Shown here: positions 5,810 through 7,054 of the stretch, piece by piece
Numbering within the stretch: position 1 is the stretch's first letter
How the letters are laid out: each line of letters begins with the position of its first letter
DNA from: an uncultured Clostridia bacterium
Lineage (GTDB): Bacteria; Bacillota; Clostridia; Oscillospirales; Ruminococcaceae
Reading direction: 5' to 3'
Length of the DNA: 7,054 nt
NCBI GenBank assembly: GCA_938014855.1
Contig: CALLQM010000321.1
Location: 1-7,054 of the forward strand
The notes under the pieces: generated by a model
Database searches by the model: none
Seen by the model: the letters and a program-made list of their open reading frames with translations, nothing else
Told to the model about the DNA's origin: nothing
Made by a program: the position numbers and the translations under genes

Positions 5810-5856
5810 GCCGATAACGCATTAGGTCAAAAAACCTATGTGTTATCGGCTTTTTT
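5810..5856 (+). terminator. Intrinsic terminator of the cargo unit
   Basis: GCCGATAAC 5810-5818 pairs with 5842-5850, and the stem continues through 5819-5827 with 5834-5841 (one G-U pair and one bulged T). The loop is A-rich and TTTTTT follows at 5851-5856. It lies 28 nt after the methyltransferase stop codon. Confidence 0.92.
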
Positions 5857-5864
5857 ATTTAATA

Positions 5865-5892
5865 TTGCGCAAAAGCCGCTGTTCCCTATTAT
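5865..5892 (+). promoter_or_regulatory. Possible weak promoter for a short terminated transcript
   Basis: TTGCGC at 5865-5870 and TATTAT at 5887-5892 are 16 nt apart; the -10 is good and the -35 poor. A transcript from about 5899 would end at the 5935-5975 terminator, giving an RNA of roughly 75 nt with no coding capacity. Confidence 0.25.
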
Positions 5893-5934
5893 AGAATGGA
5901 TTGCGGGTAGTGTATTAAAGTCGCCCTTTTTTAA

Positions 5935-5975
5935 GGATACGGCGGTATCGGGGAGGTATCGCCGTGTCCATTTTT
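5935..5975 (+). terminator. Second intrinsic terminator downstream of cargo
   Basis: A 15-bp stem pairs 5935-5949 with 5955-5969 (three G-U pairs), with a 5-nt loop, followed by TTTTT at 5971-5975. No gene lies between it and the previous terminator, so it is either a backup stop or the end of a small RNA. Confidence 0.85.
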
Positions 5976-6033
5976 ATTTACTGTAACCCGCCTAATGCTT
6001 TGCGGTCAAAAAAAGCTATGCTCCGCAAGCGGG

Positions 6034-6062
6034 ATATTCCGGCTATGAATGTGAACTGTCAA
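6034..6062 (-). promoter_or_regulatory. Possible minus-strand promoter facing the cargo unit
   Basis: On the minus strand a perfect TTGACA (plus bases 6057-6062) is followed after 17 nt by GAATAT (6034-6039), a poor -10. No gene with a good start follows on the minus strand. In Tn916 the orf9 repressor is read in this direction from this area, so this may be a remnant; that is a guess. Confidence 0.25.
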
Positions 6063-6090
6063 TACATTTAGCTACTGCTTACATTTCCTT

Positions 6091-6133
6091 TGCGCCCGTC
6101 CGCGTCTTGCGGACGGGCGCATTTTGCTTTTTT
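6091..6133 (+). terminator. Third intrinsic terminator, before the sigma gene
   Basis: A perfect 13-bp GC-rich stem pairs 6091-6103 with 6109-6121, with a 5-nt loop GTCTT. It is followed by TTTTGCTTTTTT. It lies ~120 nt upstream of the Orf7-like start and would stop read-through from the cargo unit. Confidence 0.9.
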
Positions 6134-6198
6134 CAACTTTTTTCTGAAAAACGCACTCAAGAGCCATCTCCCGAACGGGTACGGAGCGAAAGGGGCAG

Positions 6199-6227
6199 AG
6201 AGGACAAGCCCTTAACTCCCGTCCTCT
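6199..6227 (+). repeat. Small hairpin in the leader of the sigma gene
   Basis: AGAGGAC 6199-6205 pairs with GTCCTCT 6221-6227 around a 15-nt loop, 11 nt before the ribosome binding site of the sigma gene. It has no U-tract, so it is not a terminator; a role in mRNA stability or translation is possible. Confidence 0.4.
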
Positions 6228-6237
6228 ACTCCACGCG

Positions 6238-6249
6238 GGAAGGAGGTGA
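6238..6249 (+). promoter_or_regulatory. Ribosome binding site that fixes the sigma gene start
   Basis: GGAAGGAGGTGA is a full-length Shine-Dalgarno. The GTG at 6246 is part of it and cannot be the start; the ATG at 6255, 8 nt after AGGAGG, is. Confidence 0.88.
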
Positions 6250-6254
6250 ACTCT

Positions 6255-6692
6255 ATGGAGCTATCTTCTTCCGACAAGGAAAGAATACAACATCAGTACG
6301 ACGCATTAGCAAAGAAAACTTTGGTCGGCGAAGCGAAAAGCCACCGCCGCACTCTTGCGAAACGCGCAGCACGCGAAGTACCTTTTTCGGATTTGAGCGA
6401 AAGCGAACTCGCGCAGCTTTTCACAACGGACGAATACGAAAGCGATTATTTCCGTTTTCAAGTGTCCGGCTTTGATGTACTCGTCAAAAATGAACTGCTT
6501 GCCGAAGCCCTTAACGCTTTGCCCGAAAGGAAACGCGACATTATCCTTTTGTCCTACTTCTTGGATATGAGCGACGCGGAAATTGGCGAACTGCTGAATG
6601 TTGTACGCACGACGGTTTTCCGGCACAGGAAATCCGCGCTTGCGAAAATCAAACAGTATTTGGAGGGAAAAGCAGATGATGAATACCGTTAG
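6255..6692 (+). CDS. Tn916 Orf7-like sigma-70 family regulator
   Basis: A 145-aa protein from the ATG at 6255, chosen because an upstream in-frame GTG lies inside the Shine-Dalgarno. The C-terminal half is a sigma region 4 domain: LNALPERKRDIILLSYFLDMSDAEIGELL at about 87-114, then the recognition helix around VVRTTVFRHRKSALAKIKQYLEG (116-138). The N-terminal part (AREVPFSDLSESELAQLFTTDEYESDYFRF) matches the layout of Tn916 Orf7 (REVSFSDV...FATTDNYSTDFQIF) as I recall it. It lacks a normal sigma region 2. In Tn916, Orf7 and Orf8 switch on the excision and transfer genes, and the same role is expected here. The next gene overlaps its last 17 nt. Upstream is a terminator and no clear promoter. 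Confidence 0.92.
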   Translation: MELSSSDKERIQHQYDALAKKTLVGEAKSHRRTLAKRAAREVPFSDLSESELAQLFTTDEYESDYFRFQVSGFDVLVKNELLAEALNALPERKRDIILLSYFLDMSDAEIGELLNVVRTTVFRHRKSALAKIKQYLEGKADDEYR

Positions 6693-6918
6693 GAAGTCTG
6701 AAAATCTGTTGCCGTTCCCTGTCATTTCCGCAGCGGCAAACGGCGACACAACCGCCATGTGCGCGATCTTGAAGCACTACGAGGGTTACATAGCGAAACT
6801 TTGTACCCGCACGCTGAAAGACGACGCGGGCAATACCTATTCCTATGTGGACGAGGAAATGCGTAACAGGCTGCAAGTGCGCCTTATTACCCGCACCCTT
6901 GCTTTTCATGTAGGATAA
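6676..6918 (+). CDS. Tn916 Orf8-like helix-turn-helix protein
   Basis: An 80-aa protein. The frame is open further upstream, but GGAGGG at 6662-6667 lies 8 nt before the ATG at 6676, and a second ATG follows directly at 6679. The 17-nt overlap with the sigma gene points to translational coupling. The sequence LPFPVISAAANGDTTAMCAILKHYEGYIAKLCTRTL is the helix-turn-helix part typical of Orf8 of Tn916-like elements, followed by VDEEMRNRLQVRLITRTLAF. It acts with Orf7 in control of element transfer in Tn916; the same role is inferred here. The protein is complete and of usual length. Two hairpins follow, and the next gene (often a regulator, excisionase or integrase in such elements) would lie beyond the right edge. 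Confidence 0.92.
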   Translation: MMNTVRKSENLLPFPVISAAANGDTTAMCAILKHYEGYIAKLCTRTLKDDAGNTYSYVDEEMRNRLQVRLITRTLAFHVG

Positions 6919-6923
6919 TCTTT

Positions 6924-6973
6924 TAGCCCATGCGGGGAGCGTGTCCCCTTTCCACGCTTCCCGTTATGGGCTA
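6924..6973 (+). terminator. Long hairpin after the Orf8-like gene, weak U-tract
   Basis: TAGCCCAT 6924-6931 pairs with ATGGGCTA 6966-6973, and 6933-6943 pairs with 6953-6963 (11 bp, one G-U), with a 9-nt loop. It starts 6 nt after the stop codon. Only TTT follows before GTCGTT, so it may be a leaky terminator or an attenuator between the regulators and downstream genes. Confidence 0.6.
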
Positions 6974-7028
6974 TTTGTCGTTCCGCAAAAGCATATCCGC
7001 TGTTGATGTGCTTTTGCAGGCCGACAAA
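6974..7028 (+). repeat. Second hairpin at the right edge
   Basis: TTTGTCG 6974-6980 pairs with CGACAAA 7022-7028, and GCAAAAGCA 6985-6993 pairs with TGCTTTTGC 7009-7017. It adjoins the previous hairpin with no gap. There is no T-tract after it, so it is not a standard terminator; it could be a leader structure for the next gene or a protein-binding site. A TTGACA at 7041-7046 may be the -35 of a promoter cut off by the window end. Confidence 0.5.
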
Positions 7029-7054
7029 GCCTATTGTTCTTTGACAAAGAAAGC

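Larger units (their letters stand above)
5857..6254. other. Non-coding region between cargo unit and Orf7/Orf8 module
   Basis: About 400 bases without a credible gene. It holds two intrinsic terminators (5935-5975, 6091-6133), a bulged stem at 5987-6033 (CCCG/CGGG and CTTTGCGG/CCGCAAG), a weak promoter-like pair on each strand, and a small hairpin at 6199-6227 in the leader of the sigma gene. Short ORFs here have no ribosome binding site. No clear promoter for the sigma gene was found. Confidence 0.7.

Noticed and set aside
5995..6048. Possible 17-residue leader peptide MLCGQKKLCSAGIFRL and an antisense 18-residue peptide MDTAIPPRYRRILKKGRL near 5914-5970
   Set aside because: Neither has a Shine-Dalgarno, and the second is the reverse of a terminator stem.
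6107..6475. 122-codon plus-strand frame overlapping the third terminator and the sigma gene
   Set aside because: It starts inside the terminator hairpin and shares 220 bases with the sigma gene in another frame; no ribosome binding site.
1..7054. CRISPR arrays, tRNA genes, insertion sequences or att sites
   Set aside because: No regularly spaced repeats, cloverleaf-like sequence, transposase motif or terminal repeat was seen on either strand.

Overview
The window is an internal piece of an integrative and conjugative element (ICE) of the Tn916/Tn1549 superfamily, most likely from a gut-type Firmicute (Clostridia or relatives). The evidence is the gene set: a partial ArdC/YodL/DUF4316 protein, a TTRAP protein, a MOBP relaxase with MobC, and homologues of Tn916 Orf7 and Orf8. 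Strong AGGAGG-type ribosome binding sites and many U-tailed intrinsic terminators fit the same assignment. No replication, tRNA, rRNA or CRISPR feature was seen.

Layout. (1) Bases 1-1872, plus strand: the 3' end of a transfer-module operon. It holds a large multidomain protein with an HEIAH zincin motif and YodL/DUF4316-type domains, cut by the left edge, then a 69-aa TTRAP protein and a strong terminator. (2) Bases 2015-3639, minus strand: MobC followed by an overlapping relaxase. Upstream of mobC (3646-3753) is a nested set of inverted repeats, the best oriT candidate here. (3) Bases 3785-4203, minus strand: an XRE-family repressor with its own terminator. (4) Bases 4291-5856, plus strand: a visibly AT-richer cargo unit. 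It has a near-consensus promoter, an 8-codon leader peptide (MLHSMRIR), two hairpin terminators in about 200 bases of untranslated leader, a 61-aa Cys-rich KTR protein, a 327-aa radical SAM protein of the RlmN/Cfr family, and a terminator. (5) Bases 5857-6254: non-coding, with two more terminators and weak promoter candidates. (6) Bases 6255-6918, plus strand: an Orf7-like sigma factor and an Orf8-like HTH protein with overlapping ends, followed by two hairpins running to the right edge.

How it may work together. The relaxase and MobC would process oriT. The Orf7/Orf8 pair would control excision and transfer genes beyond the right edge. The cargo unit looks like an inducible ribosome-modification or resistance locus. 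Its leader ends in the Arg-X-Arg motif of macrolide-arrest peptides (ErmDL, MefL). A leader segment (4398-4412) can form 15 continuous base pairs with the loop region (4540-4554) of the terminator just before the genes. I infer macrolide-responsive transcription attenuation of a divergent A2503-type rRNA methylase. This is the most interesting system in the window; its substrate and inducer are not proven by sequence alone.
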